From Candidatus Avelusimicrobium ruminicola (GTDB taxonomy: Bacteria > Elusimicrobiota > Elusimicrobia > Elusimicrobiales > Elusimicrobiaceae), in assembly GCA_900319885.1 (NCBI GenBank), contig ONQH01000010.1:1-19138 (forward strand): a stretch of 19,138 nucleotides of DNA, given 5' to 3'. Position numbers and translations under genes: made by a program. Positions 7,700-15,894 of the stretch are shown here, in pieces. The notes under the pieces are model-generated. The model had not been told where the DNA came from. It did no database searches and worked only from the letters and a program-made list of their open reading frames with translations. Numbering within the stretch: the first letter of the stretch is position 1; each line of letters begins with the position of its first letter.

Positions 7700-8209
7700 A
7701 TGGCCTATCGCAAACGAAACTATTCCCGCCGTTCCAGCGGCACATTATCGCCCAAGCAAGTAAAGTTTTGGGCCTCTGTTGTGGTGATGATTATTTTGTA
7801 CTTTGTACAGCAACAAGGCAAACCCGTAAACGAAAACGCCCCCACCCCGGCTACGTTTGACAACGTGTCCGTGGCCTCCGTGTATGACGGAGACACGTTC
7901 AAAATCAATTTGAATTGTTCGCTGGCGGTGTATTGTGAAAAAGTACCCGTGCGTGTGTTGGGGATAGATACGCCCGAAATCAAAGGACAAACCGAACGCG
8001 AAAAAGAACTGGCGCAAGAAGCCAAAGCATTTACCAAAAAGTTTTTAGAGAAAGAGCCGATCTCCCTCTCCAACTGCAGCCGCGACAAATACTTCCGCTT
8101 ACTGTGTGATGTAACAAACGGCGAAGGCAAAAACTTAGCCAAAGAACTCATCAAAGCCAAACTGGGCTATGCGTATTGGGGCGGGACAAAGTCCGACGAG
8201 TTTCAATAA
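7700..8209 (+). CDS. Membrane-anchored thermonuclease (SNase) family protein
   Basis: A 169-residue protein. A basic N-terminus (RKRNYSRRSS) and one hydrophobic segment (about 22-39) suggest an uncleaved anchor that leaves the rest outside the cytoplasm. The staphylococcal nuclease fold follows: SVYDGDTFKINL, VPVRVLGIDTPE and RDKYFRLLCDV. The calcium-binding acids and the two arginines and glutamate of the SNase active site all have counterparts, so activity on DNA or RNA is plausible. The ATG follows the kinase stop with no gap, indicating one operon with translational coupling. Its stop is only two bases from the dnaE stop, and I see no terminator between these convergent genes. Confidence 0.85.
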   Translation: MAYRKRNYSRRSSGTLSPKQVKFWASVVVMIILYFVQQQGKPVNENAPTPATFDNVSVASVYDGDTFKINLNCSLAVYCEKVPVRVLGIDTPEIKGQTEREKELAQEAKAFTKKFLEKEPISLSNCSRDKYFRLLCDVTNGEGKNLAKELIKAKLGYAYWGGTKSDEFQ

Positions 8210-8211
8210 AA

Positions 8212-11200
8212 TTACTTAAAACTCCACGCGTTGCCCATGGTGTTTTCAATATATTCCAACAGGCCTTTGTGCAGTAAAATGCGTTTGTTAGTTTTAATGC
8301 GGTGAATTTTTTGCGGATCTTCTTTAGAAGGAACTTCCAACAATACCGTGGTGGTCCCTTTGGTCATATCCAGGAAATGTTTTAGTTTTTCTAAACCAAA
8401 CTTGGGGTATCCCGCCGGAATACGGATGGTAAACTCTTCGGCGGCCGAGGCAATTAGCTCGGTAATATCACTCACGTCTTTTAAGTTCAGTTCCACCCGC
8501 GCGCTTTCGTCGTCCACCTTAATATCCCCGGTAAAATTCAAAATAGCATTGGGGGCCAATTTGTCCGCCAATTCGGCATATACTTTAGCAAAACAGTTCA
8601 CCGCCATAGACCCGGTGCAATCTTCTATCACCATTTGGCACCATTCTTTTTTCTCTTTATTTTGACGTTTTTTGAACAGGGTCACAATCCCCAGTACATT
8701 GAGGCGCCCGCTGGCTTTGCCTTCCAAAATATCGCTAATTGGGGTACATTTAAGATGCTCCAAATGGTCTTGATATTTTGCCATTGGGTGTCCGCTAAAG
8801 AAAAGCCCCAATACCTCTTTCTCGTTAAACAAAAGTTCACGCTGGGTAAGGGGGCGCGCTTTAACAGGTTCTTTTTTCTTGACGCTCAGCACGCTGGAAA
8901 AATCATCTCCGAACAGATTTCCCACGCTGTTTTCTTTTTCTTTGGCCACTAAATGGGCTGTATCCACCGCGTTATCAATGTTGGCCAAAATATTGGCGCG
9001 GGTCTCTTTGGGGTCTTGGCCCGGATAGAGGCTATCAAGCGCACCGGCCTTGGTTAAACTTTCAATGGTTTTTTTGTTGGCTTGGAACAAATCAATCCGG
9101 CTACACAAATTGTCCAGCGAAGTGTAAGGCCCGTTCTTTTTGCGCTCCTCTACAATAGAAATACATCCTTCCGTACCGGCATTTTTAATGGCTTCCAGCG
9201 CGTAGCGGATATATTCCTTGCCATCTTTTTGCTCTACCGAAAATTCCGGTTCCGATGCGTTTACATCCGGCGGCAACGTTTCAAACCCCATTTTACGGGC
9301 TTCTTCCAAGTACGTCACAATTTTGTTTTCTTTGTCTTCGGAACCGATAGCGTTATGCCCGATTTCGTTAGTCAGGGCCGAGCACATAAACTCAATAGGA
9401 TAATTGGCCTTCAAATACGCGGTTTGATACGTTACCAGCGCGTAAGCGTATGAGTGCGATTTGTTAAATCCATAACCGGCAAAGGCCTTCATTTGTTCGT
9501 AAATGTGGATAGCGGTTTTTTCGGCAATTTTATTGGCTTTACATCCTTCCACAAATTTTTTACCGAATTTTTCCATTACCTCTATTTTCTTTTTACCCAT
9601 GGCTTTGCGCAAGGTATCGGCTTCGCCGGGCGTAAAACCGCCTAAAAGTTTGGAAATCTGCATGATCTGTTCCTGGTAGACCATACAACCGTAGGTATCT
9701 TTAAGCACTTCGGCCAACAGCGGGGTTTCGTAAGTGATTTTTTCTTGTCCGTTTTTGCGGCGCACAAACATATCCATCATGCCCGATTCCATCGGCCCCG
9801 GGCGATATAGGGCTACCAGTGCGGACAAATCACTAAATTGGCTGGGTTGGATTTTTTTAATGAGGTCCCGCATACCGCCGCTTTCCAGTTGGAAAATTCC
9901 TAACGTTTTACACGCGGAAAGCATATCATAGGTCTTTTTGTCGTCCAGCGGAATTTGGTTGATGTCAAAATTAGGGTCATGGCGCGCACGGATCATTTTT
10001 TCGGCGTTATCAATAACCGTTAATGTACGCAAGCCTAAAAAGTCCATTTTAAGTAGCCCCAAGTTGGAGCAAGGCTCCCCTTCAAATTGCGTAGTAATGG
10101 ACTCCTTAGCTCCGCGTGCCAACGGCACATATTCACTCACCGGGTCGCGCGTAATAAGCACCCCGGCGGCGTGAATCCCCGTATGGCGTTTGAGGCCTTC
10201 CAACTTACGGGCCATATCGTAGAGGCGTTTTGCTTGTGGGTTCGTGTCAATGGTGTGCTTCAATTCATTGATTTCCAACGCTTTTTCCAGCGTCATTTTG
10301 GGGTCGTTGGGAATCATTTTGGTAATACGGTTAGTTTCCGCAAGCGGAATTTCCATGGCACGGGCCACGTCTTTAAGTACCAGTTTAGCCTTCATGGTTC
10401 CAAACGTAATAATTTGGGAAACGCGGTCCGCTCCGTATTTGCCGCGCACATAATCAATCACGCGCTCACGCCCCGCGTCGGACATATCAATATCCAAATC
10501 GGGCATGCTGACGCCGTCCGGGTTCAAAAAGCGTTCAAAAAGCAGTTTATTTTGTATCGGGTCAATGCGCGTAATATCCATGCTGTACGCCACCAGCGAC
10601 CCCGCCCCCGAGCCGCGCCCCGGCCCTATCGGGATTCCATGGGCCCGAGCCCAGTTAATAAAATCACTCACAATAAGGAAGTAACAATCAAACCCCATCG
10701 TGATAATAACATTAAATTCATACTCCAGTTGTTTCCAGTAATTTTCCGGCACGTTGCCGTGCATTTTTTTGACGAGTCCCTTGCGGCATAAATCTTTGAA
10801 ATACTCGGCCGAGTTGGGAAACTCGGGCGGGATGTCAAACTTCGGTAAAATAAATCCGTGCTTAGGAAATTGCAAATCACACTTTTCGGCAATCGCCAGG
10901 GTATTGGAGCAAGCCTCGGGCGTGTGGGAAAAGAGCGCGCACATTTCTTCGGGCGATTTGAAATACAGTTCGTGCGACATTTGCATACGGTTCGGGTCGC
11001 TAAGCGTTTTGCCCGTAGCAATACATACGTGCACGTCGTGCGCTTGCCAATCTTCTTTTTTCTCGTAGTGGCAATCGTTCGTGGCTACCAACGGGATACC
11101 GGTACGCTTGGCGACGTCTTTGAGTAGCGGAATAGATTCAATTTCTTCCCGAATCCCGTGATCCATCAGTTCAATATAATAGTTGCCTTTGCCAAAAATA

Positions 11201-11703
11201 TCTTCGTACTGTTTGGCAAACGCACAGGCTTTATCAAACCCGTTGACACTGCGTACGTATTGGGAAAGAAGCCCTTTCAAACAACCGGACAAGCATAACA
11301 AACCGCCGGAATATTTTGCCAGCAGTTCCGTATCTATACGCGGATGATAATAGAACCCATCTACCCAAGCCAGGGAGTTGAGTTTCATCAAATTGAGGTA
11401 TCCTTCGTGATTGCGCGCCAGCAGCGTTAGGTGCCCGGTGAGTGACTTGTCCCTTACATTGTATTTGCCCTCGGTAACGTAAAACTCGCACCCTACCAAT
11501 GGTTTTAGGCCAATGGCGGTGGCGGAGTCGTAAAAATCTAACGCTCCGTACATATTTCCGTGGTCGGTAAGGCCCATAGCCTTTATGCCTTGATCAACAA
11601 GGCTTTGTAAGAATTTAGAAGGCTTGTGATTTTCGGAAATACGCAACATGCCGTCTAAAAGGGAATAGTCGCTATGGTTGTGAAGTTGTACAAATTCTGC
11701 CAT
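8212..11703 (-). CDS. dnaE: DNA polymerase III subunit alpha
   Basis: The catalytic subunit of the replicative polymerase, 1163 residues, normal length. An N-terminal PHP domain (His8-x-His10 in LHNHSDYSLLDG, then GLTDHGNMYGA, VGCEFYV, VATNDCHY) leads to the C-family polymerase core. GPGRGSGAGSLVAYSM marks the palm region and MPDLDIDMSD carries the catalytic aspartates (Asp402, Asp404). Helix-hairpin-helix and OB-fold regions follow. A sequence reading VGNLFG, before the C-terminal part, sits where the internal clamp-binding motif is expected, though its leading glutamine is absent. The start MAEFVQLHNHSDYS is the family norm; no strong Shine-Dalgarno site is visible. It is divergent from the Nudix gene. 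Confidence 0.97.
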   Translation of the reverse strand: MAEFVQLHNHSDYSLLDGMLRISENHKPSKFLQSLVDQGIKAMGLTDHGNMYGALDFYDSATAIGLKPLVGCEFYVTEGKYNVRDKSLTGHLTLLARNHEGYLNLMKLNSLAWVDGFYYHPRIDTELLAKYSGGLLCLSGCLKGLLSQYVRSVNGFDKACAFAKQYEDIFGKGNYYIELMDHGIREEIESIPLLKDVAKRTGIPLVATNDCHYEKKEDWQAHDVHVCIATGKTLSDPNRMQMSHELYFKSPEEMCALFSHTPEACSNTLAIAEKCDLQFPKHGFILPKFDIPPEFPNSAEYFKDLCRKGLVKKMHGNVPENYWKQLEYEFNVIITMGFDCYFLIVSDFINWARAHGIPIGPGRGSGAGSLVAYSMDITRIDPIQNKLLFERFLNPDGVSMPDLDIDMSDAGRERVIDYVRGKYGADRVSQIITFGTMKAKLVLKDVARAMEIPLAETNRITKMIPNDPKMTLEKALEINELKHTIDTNPQAKRLYDMARKLEGLKRHTGIHAAGVLITRDPVSEYVPLARGAKESITTQFEGEPCSNLGLLKMDFLGLRTLTVIDNAEKMIRARHDPNFDINQIPLDDKKTYDMLSACKTLGIFQLESGGMRDLIKKIQPSQFSDLSALVALYRPGPMESGMMDMFVRRKNGQEKITYETPLLAEVLKDTYGCMVYQEQIMQISKLLGGFTPGEADTLRKAMGKKKIEVMEKFGKKFVEGCKANKIAEKTAIHIYEQMKAFAGYGFNKSHSYAYALVTYQTAYLKANYPIEFMCSALTNEIGHNAIGSEDKENKIVTYLEEARKMGFETLPPDVNASEPEFSVEQKDGKEYIRYALEAIKNAGTEGCISIVEERKKNGPYTSLDNLCSRIDLFQANKKTIESLTKAGALDSLYPGQDPKETRANILANIDNAVDTAHLVAKEKENSVGNLFGDDFSSVLSVKKKEPVKARPLTQRELLFNEKEVLGLFFSGHPMAKYQDHLEHLKCTPISDILEGKASGRLNVLGIVTLFKKRQNKEKKEWCQMVIEDCTGSMAVNCFAKVYAELADKLAPNAILNFTGDIKVDDESARVELNLKDVSDITELIASAAEEFTIRIPAGYPKFGLEKLKHFLDMTKGTTTVLLEVPSKEDPQKIHRIKTNKRILLHKGLLEYIENTMGNAWSFK

Positions 11704-11743
11704 ACAAGCACCGTAACCGGTTCAAATGTTATAAGATATATAT

Positions 11744-12283
11744 ATGAAACATTATAGTAAATTAAAAGAAACTAAAATTTCCAGCCAAACCATTTTTGAC
11801 GGTATTGTAGGGGTAAAATTTGACACCGTGCGCTTGGTAAACGGCCATAAAGCCACACGCTTGTATCTTAACCACCAGGGGGCCAGTGCGGTCCTTCCTA
11901 TTGAAGGGGACAACGTCTATTTAGTGCAACAATTCCGCTATCCGGTAGGACGCGTAACCTTAGAACTGCCCGCCGGTAAGCGCGAAAAGGGCCAAACCTA
12001 CTTAACCTGTGCCCGGGCGGAATTGAAACAAGAAACGGGAATGTGTGCCAAAAGTTTGAAGCACGTGATGATGTTCAACCCAACCAACGCATTTTCCAAC
12101 GAGCAACTGCACCTGTTTGTAGCCACGGGGCTTTCCCGCGGGAAAGATTGCCCGGATGAAGACGAGTTTATCAACCTCAAAAAACTTCCCCTCGCCAAAG
12201 CCTACAAAATGGTAGAAAAAGGCGAAATTTGCGACGCCAAAACAATCATTATGCTCCAATGGTGGAAGTTACACCACAAATAA
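11744..12283 (+). CDS. Nudix hydrolase, ADP-ribose pyrophosphatase-like
   Basis: A 179-residue protein arranged like ADP-ribose pyrophosphatases, which split ADP-ribose to AMP and ribose 5-phosphate: VYLVQQFRYPVGRVTLELPAG, the Nudix box at 78-100, then NPTNAFSNEQLHLFVATGL and DEDEFINLKKLPL...GEICDAKTI. The Nudix box departs from consensus GX5EX7REUXEEXGU at three places: Gln84 for Glu, Ala92 for Arg, Gln96 for Glu. Glu93 and Glu97 remain. Substrate or activity may therefore differ. No Shine-Dalgarno site precedes the ATG; a TATAAG box ends only 8 bases upstream, so the mRNA may be leaderless. It is a single-gene unit with a strong terminator. Confidence 0.85.
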   Translation: MKHYSKLKETKISSQTIFDGIVGVKFDTVRLVNGHKATRLYLNHQGASAVLPIEGDNVYLVQQFRYPVGRVTLELPAGKREKGQTYLTCARAELKQETGMCAKSLKHVMMFNPTNAFSNEQLHLFVATGLSRGKDCPDEDEFINLKKLPLAKAYKMVEKGEICDAKTIIMLQWWKLHHK

Positions 12284-12297
12284 CCCAACGCCCTTTC

Positions 12298-12325
12298 AAA
12301 ACCCGCCTTTACAAAGGCGGGTTTT
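12298..12325. terminator. Bidirectional terminator between Nudix and ankyrin genes
   Basis: AAAACCCGCCTTT (12298-12310) and AAAGGCGGGTTTT (12313-12325) form a near-continuous hairpin whose A and T flanks act on both strands. It lies between the convergent stops at 12283 and 12346. Confidence 0.88.
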
Positions 12326-12345
12326 ATCATATAAATGAGGTGTAA

Positions 12346-12987
12346 CTATTTTTGGGCCGTTTGATGGTGACGGAGCACCGCCGCCACCGCCGGGTAGTTA
12401 TTGGCAAGGGCTACGTCCAGCGCGGTTTCCCCATTTTCATCCGCCCAGTCGGCATTGGCCCCGGCCTCTAATAACGCCTGCACAATGGGAGCATTTCCTT
12501 TATAACTGGCCGCTATCAGCACCGACATCCCCGCCTTCATAAAATTAGCATTGGCCCCCAACGCCAGCAACGCCTTTACTGATTCTAATTGTTGACGTTG
12601 CACAGCAATCATAAGCGCGGTATCAAAATTGGCATCCGTGGCTTCCAAATCCAGTTTTTTGTTTGTTCCCAACAATTTTATAATTTCCGCCTGACCGGCT
12701 TGGCTGGCGGCCATGAGGGCGGTAGTTCCTTGGGCATTGGCTGCGTTCACATCCGCGCCCGAAGCCAGCAACGCTTGCACCTGCTGCCGGTTTCCCTGCC
12801 GGCTAGCCACAATGAGCGGAGTATCTCCCGCCACTGTGATTGTATTCACATCGTTCATCACACGCGTAGCGGCTTGGCTGACTGTATTATACACCTGTGC
12901 CGCGGAAGCACGAGCAGTTTGTTGGGTAGACTCCGTCACACATCCAATCAGGGCCAACGCCCCTATTACCGGTAGAAACTGTTTCAT
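12346..12987 (-). CDS. Ankyrin-repeat lipoprotein
   Basis: A 213-residue protein with a short signal peptide ending in the lipobox LIGC (Cys16 becomes the lipidated N-terminus), so it is predicted to be membrane-anchored outside the cytoplasm. After a linker, about five ankyrin repeats follow (roughly 54-86, 87-120, 121-153, 154-184 and 185-210), recognisable by TPLIVASRQGN, TTALMAASQAGQ, DTALMIAVQRQQ, SVLIAASYKGN and ETALDVALANN and by GA-(D/N)-(V/A)-N turns. Ankyrin stacks bind proteins; the partner cannot be told from the sequence. ATG 12987 is preceded by AGAGAGGA. The gene is divergent from the GT39-like gene and shares an inverted-repeat promoter region with it. Confidence 0.85.
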   Translation of the reverse strand: MKQFLPVIGALALIGCVTESTQQTARASAAQVYNTVSQAATRVMNDVNTITVAGDTPLIVASRQGNRQQVQALLASGADVNAANAQGTTALMAASQAGQAEIIKLLGTNKKLDLEATDANFDTALMIAVQRQQLESVKALLALGANANFMKAGMSVLIAASYKGNAPIVQALLEAGANADWADENGETALDVALANNYPAVAAVLRHHQTAQK

Positions 12988-13020
12988 AGTATCCTCTCTT
13001 TGTCTATATATATATAGGGT

Positions 13021-13069
13021 ATTGTACTATTTTAGAGTTCATACAACCCTTTCTTAAGTATAGTACAAT
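13021..13069. promoter_or_regulatory. Divergent promoter region with a perfect 10-base inverted repeat
   Basis: ATTGTACTAT (13021-13030) and ATAGTACAAT (13060-13069) are exact reverse complements, so each divergent gene sees the same ATAGTACAAT upstream. It contains -10-like TACAAT/TATAGT boxes for both directions, or could be a two-half-site operator. The plus-strand box ends 7 bases before the start codon at 13077. Confidence 0.4.
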
Positions 13070-13076
13070 ATATGTA

Positions 13077-14624
13077 ATGAAAAAAATATGGATTGCGTTG
13101 GGAACCTTGGGGATCCTGGTAGGAATTGTTTGCCGGGCCGTCCTATTAAACATATCCTTTGAATATGATGAAATTTTCACGGCAATTACATCTAACCCCG
13201 CACTTCCCTTTAGTTATAGTTGGAAACATTACCTGCTAGCCGATGTCCATCCCCCCTTACACAATATGATATTGTGGCTATACAACCACGTGGTCCCCTA
13301 CGGACCCGAGTGGATATTGCGCTTCCCTAGTTTTATTTTAAGTCTCATGGGGTTGTTTTTGGCCTGGAGACTATTCCCGCGTTATTTGGGCCGCACCACA
13401 CGCTGGCTTTTTGTACTACTGCTAAGTTGCAATTTCTATTTGTTGCTCTATGCCCAGCACGCACGGGCGTATTCCCTGATGTTATGTGTAGCAATTGTGC
13501 TTACTTTTCTTTATCTACACATAGCCCAATGCTTGCACTTTAAGAAAGCGGTTCCTGCCGAATGGTGGGTATGGTATGGCATTTGCTCTTTACTGCTATG
13601 CTGGAGCCATTACTTTGGGGCCCTGTTATTTGGGTTGTTTTCGGTGATTTTATTTATCTACGCCTGGAAAAATAAACAACCTTTGCGGATGTTTATTCTC
13701 ATCCCGTCCGTGGTATTTGTCTGCTTTTTACCGTGGATTGTGCCCAATTTGCTTCAAAATTTATCCCAGCACCGTTTTGCGGGAAATTGGTGGGCCAACC
13801 GCCCGTTAACATGGGATTTGGTATGGCTTTGGATTGAATTTTTCTTCTCTTCCCGTAAAGCCTTTTATGTGCTTGTGGCATTAGCGGCAGGTAGTGTTTT
13901 CTACTCCGCGCTCCGTCTAAAACGCCGGCCTTGGCCATATAGCCGGGAATTATTACTGCTGTTTATCCCCATGGCGGCGGCGGGGACGTTTGCCCTGGTG
14001 ATGTCCCTCAAGATATTTTGGTTATTATGGCGGTATTTCATCCCGTTTGTTCCTTGCTTATATCTTTTTGTAGCGTTAATTTTGGTCCCGCTAATTAAAC
14101 GCTATCGCGTGCTGGGACTGGTATTTTTATGTTTTGTGGGGATGTCGTTTTATGCCTTTACCAAGTATTACCGTTATTTCCAAGACGGACGGATTTTCAC
14201 GGCGCGCGAATCTATGCGTGCCTATCAGGGAGCCTTTGCCGATAAAGACTTATATGTAGTGGCACTGGAAGCCTTCCCGGTGCCTTCTATGCAACCCATG
14301 TACGCTTTTTACCCCAATCACTATTTCCACGGGAATAAAGAGGTGTATGAAGTATTTCACATGGATCCGTCACAACGTGAAAAGTTAATGGAACGGGAAG
14401 GAGAATTTGTGATGTGGATGCCGAACTGCGACCCGGGCAAAATGCAGCGTCTTGTACAAACTTTTCAACGCAATATGCGGATTTTCATACATTTGTACAA
14501 TACTTGTTTTATCCTACCAGCCGGGCACGACCGCCGCACTATAAACACGGCCATCCTACAAGAATATAACCAACGGTATGAAAATTACCGGAAACATGCG
14601 TTCAGCCAACCGGTTAAAAATTGA
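13077..14624 (+). CDS. GT39-like integral membrane glycosyltransferase
   Basis: A 515-residue, strongly hydrophobic protein with about a dozen membrane segments. The first loop carries FEYDEIFT (Asp31, Glu32) and DVHPPLHNMILWLYN (56-70). This is the acidic pair plus His-Pro-Pro arrangement of GT-C transferases such as the ArnT/PMT-like (GT39, PF13231) group. Such enzymes move a sugar from a polyprenyl-phosphate donor to a lipid or protein on the outer face of the inner membrane. The soluble C-terminus (about 370-515) has no motif I recognise. No Shine-Dalgarno site is visible. The convergent GT2 gene would be a natural supplier of polyprenyl-phosphate sugar donor. Acceptor unknown. Confidence 0.78.
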   Translation: MKKIWIALGTLGILVGIVCRAVLLNISFEYDEIFTAITSNPALPFSYSWKHYLLADVHPPLHNMILWLYNHVVPYGPEWILRFPSFILSLMGLFLAWRLFPRYLGRTTRWLFVLLLSCNFYLLLYAQHARAYSLMLCVAIVLTFLYLHIAQCLHFKKAVPAEWWVWYGICSLLLCWSHYFGALLFGLFSVILFIYAWKNKQPLRMFILIPSVVFVCFLPWIVPNLLQNLSQHRFAGNWWANRPLTWDLVWLWIEFFFSSRKAFYVLVALAAGSVFYSALRLKRRPWPYSRELLLLFIPMAAAGTFALVMSLKIFWLLWRYFIPFVPCLYLFVALILVPLIKRYRVLGLVFLCFVGMSFYAFTKYYRYFQDGRIFTARESMRAYQGAFADKDLYVVALEAFPVPSMQPMYAFYPNHYFHGNKEVYEVFHMDPSQREKLMEREGEFVMWMPNCDPGKMQRLVQTFQRNMRIFIHLYNTCFILPAGHDRRTINTAILQEYNQRYENYRKHAFSQPVKN

Positions 14625-15546
14625 CTTTTTCGTCCACCAAATATAGAGGACGTTGTTTGACTTCTACAAAGATGCGGCTTAAATATTCGCCCATAATACC
14701 TAGCGAAATAAGTTGCACGCCACTACAAAAAAGAATCGCCACCATCAGCGAGGCATACCCACTCACCGGGTTGCCCCATACTATTTTTTTGAAAGCCACC
14801 CACCCCGCAAACAAAACAGCCACCAACGAAATGCACATGCCTATATACGCCCACAAGCGCAGCAGCACCGTACTCCCGGCGGTAAGACCTTGCAGGGCAA
14901 AATTCCATAACTTCCAGTAATTCCACTTGGTAGAGCCGGCCGCCCGTTTTTGACGGACAAAAGGAACCGCAATACTCTTAAATCCCACCCAGTTAAAAAG
15001 CCCCTTCATAAAGCGTTCCCGCTCCGGCAGAGTAAGCAACGCGTCTAATACCCGGCGGCTAATTAGACGGCAATCACTTGCGTGGGCCGGGATAGGACGC
15101 TCGGCCACTGCATTATATCCCTTATAAAAGAGGTGCGCGGTGGTACGCTTAATCCAGGAGTCTGCCTTCCGGCTAGTACGCACGCCATAGACTACTTCAT
15201 AGCCGGCTTCAAATTGTTGGATAAACTCCCCAATTAGGGACGGCGGGTCTTGCAAATCAGCATCTATAACAATAGCCGCCTTTGCGGTAGGGGCCACAAA
15301 AGCCAACCCGGCAGTTACCGCGGCTTCTTTGCCAAAATTACGCGATAAAGAAATCACTTTTACGTCCGGGTTTTGCTGAGCCAGCGTTTTGAGCCAATTC
15401 AAGGAATTATCCGTACTCCCGTCATTTACAAACAGCCACGTGAAATGGACCTGCCGACAAGCCGCCACAGCCTGCCGGGTTTGTTCCCAAAATACAGGCA
15501 ACATAGGCTCTTCGTTATAACAAGGCACCACCAACGTAACGTCCAT
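14614..15546 (-). CDS. GtrB/dolichyl-phosphate mannosyltransferase-like GT2 glycosyltransferase
   Basis: A 310-residue protein. The GT-A domain starts at the N-terminus (VVPCYNEE, FVNDGSTDNS, SLSRNFGKEAAVTAGL), with the DAD motif at 95-97 in VIDADLQDPP and the acceptor-side ERFMKGLFNWVGF (177-189) and AGSTKW. Two C-terminal membrane segments follow (about 226-250 and 263-287). This is the layout of GtrB-type enzymes, which transfer a nucleotide sugar onto undecaprenyl phosphate at the cytoplasmic face. The start is backed by AGAGAGGAG and by a TATACT box (15585-15580, reverse). The last 11 bases overlap the GT39-like gene tail to tail, with no terminator between them. I infer a shared envelope-glycan role, since GT2 makes donors that GT-C enzymes use. 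Confidence 0.88.
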   Translation of the reverse strand: MDVTLVVPCYNEEPMLPVFWEQTRQAVAACRQVHFTWLFVNDGSTDNSLNWLKTLAQQNPDVKVISLSRNFGKEAAVTAGLAFVAPTAKAAIVIDADLQDPPSLIGEFIQQFEAGYEVVYGVRTSRKADSWIKRTTAHLFYKGYNAVAERPIPAHASDCRLISRRVLDALLTLPERERFMKGLFNWVGFKSIAVPFVRQKRAAGSTKWNYWKLWNFALQGLTAGSTVLLRLWAYIGMCISLVAVLFAGWVAFKKIVWGNPVSGYASLMVAILFCSGVQLISLGIMGEYLSRIFVEVKQRPLYLVDEKVNF

Positions 15547-15624
15547 GACAAACTCCTCTCTATGAAAACTCTTACATAGAGTATAGCAAATAACGCTACC
15601 CGGATGGCAGCAAGTGCCATAATA

Positions 15625-15633
15625 TGCTATAAT
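15625..15633 (+). promoter_or_regulatory. Extended -10 promoter ahead of the tRNA-Val region
   Basis: TGCTATAAT is a consensus extended -10 (TGn plus TATAAT), so a -35 is not essential. Transcription from about 15640 would pass the tRNA-like partial copy and reach tRNA-Val after about 140 bases. Confidence 0.5.
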
Positions 15634-15666
15634 GAAAATAGATTTAAGTAGTTAGAAGATGATTAC

Positions 15667-15724
15667 CGCCCAGTTGGCGCAGCGCTTGTAACATAAAGTT
15701 CGTTCCCGCTCTTGGGAACGCGTC
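15667..15724 (+). pseudogene. Decayed partial copy of tRNA-Val
   Basis: The 18 bases at 15667-15684 are identical to 15780-15797, which is the last base before tRNA-Val plus its acceptor 5' strand and D-stem start. After an insertion-like stretch (15685-15700), CGTTCCC (15701-15707), a different loop and GGGAA (15714-15718) echo the anticodon arm of the real tRNA, and GTCA follows as in the tRNA. The T-arm, acceptor 3' strand and anticodon loop are lost, so it cannot be a functional tRNA. Confidence 0.55.
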
Positions 15725-15780
15725 AACGAAAGTAACTAAATGTAGCAAAGTGTGAATTTGAGTAGTATGTAACGATTTAC

Positions 15781-15852
15781 GCCCAGTTGGCGCAGCGGTA
15801 GCGCGTTCCCTTGACATGGGAAAGGTCACAGGTTCAATCCCTGTACTGGGCA
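15781..15852 (+). tRNA. tRNA-Val (anticodon GAC)
   Basis: A complete 72-base cloverleaf: acceptor GCCCAGT pairs with ACTGGGC plus discriminator A, D-stem GCGC/GCGC, anticodon stem TTCCC/GGGAA with loop TTGACAT (anticodon GAC, reading GUC/GUU valine codons), a 5-base variable loop AGGTC, and T-arm ACAGG-TTCAATC-CCTGT. CCA is not encoded. A terminator hairpin follows at once. Confidence 0.97.
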
Positions 15853-15860
15853 GTTTTTAG

Positions 15861-15894
15861 AATCCTCGTTCTCTGACGAGGATTTCTTGTTTTT
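15861..15894 (+). terminator. Intrinsic terminator of tRNA-Val
   Basis: AATCCTCGT (15861-15869) pairs with ACGAGGATT (15876-15884) around a six-base loop and is followed by a T-rich run. It begins 9 bases after the tRNA. Confidence 0.85.
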
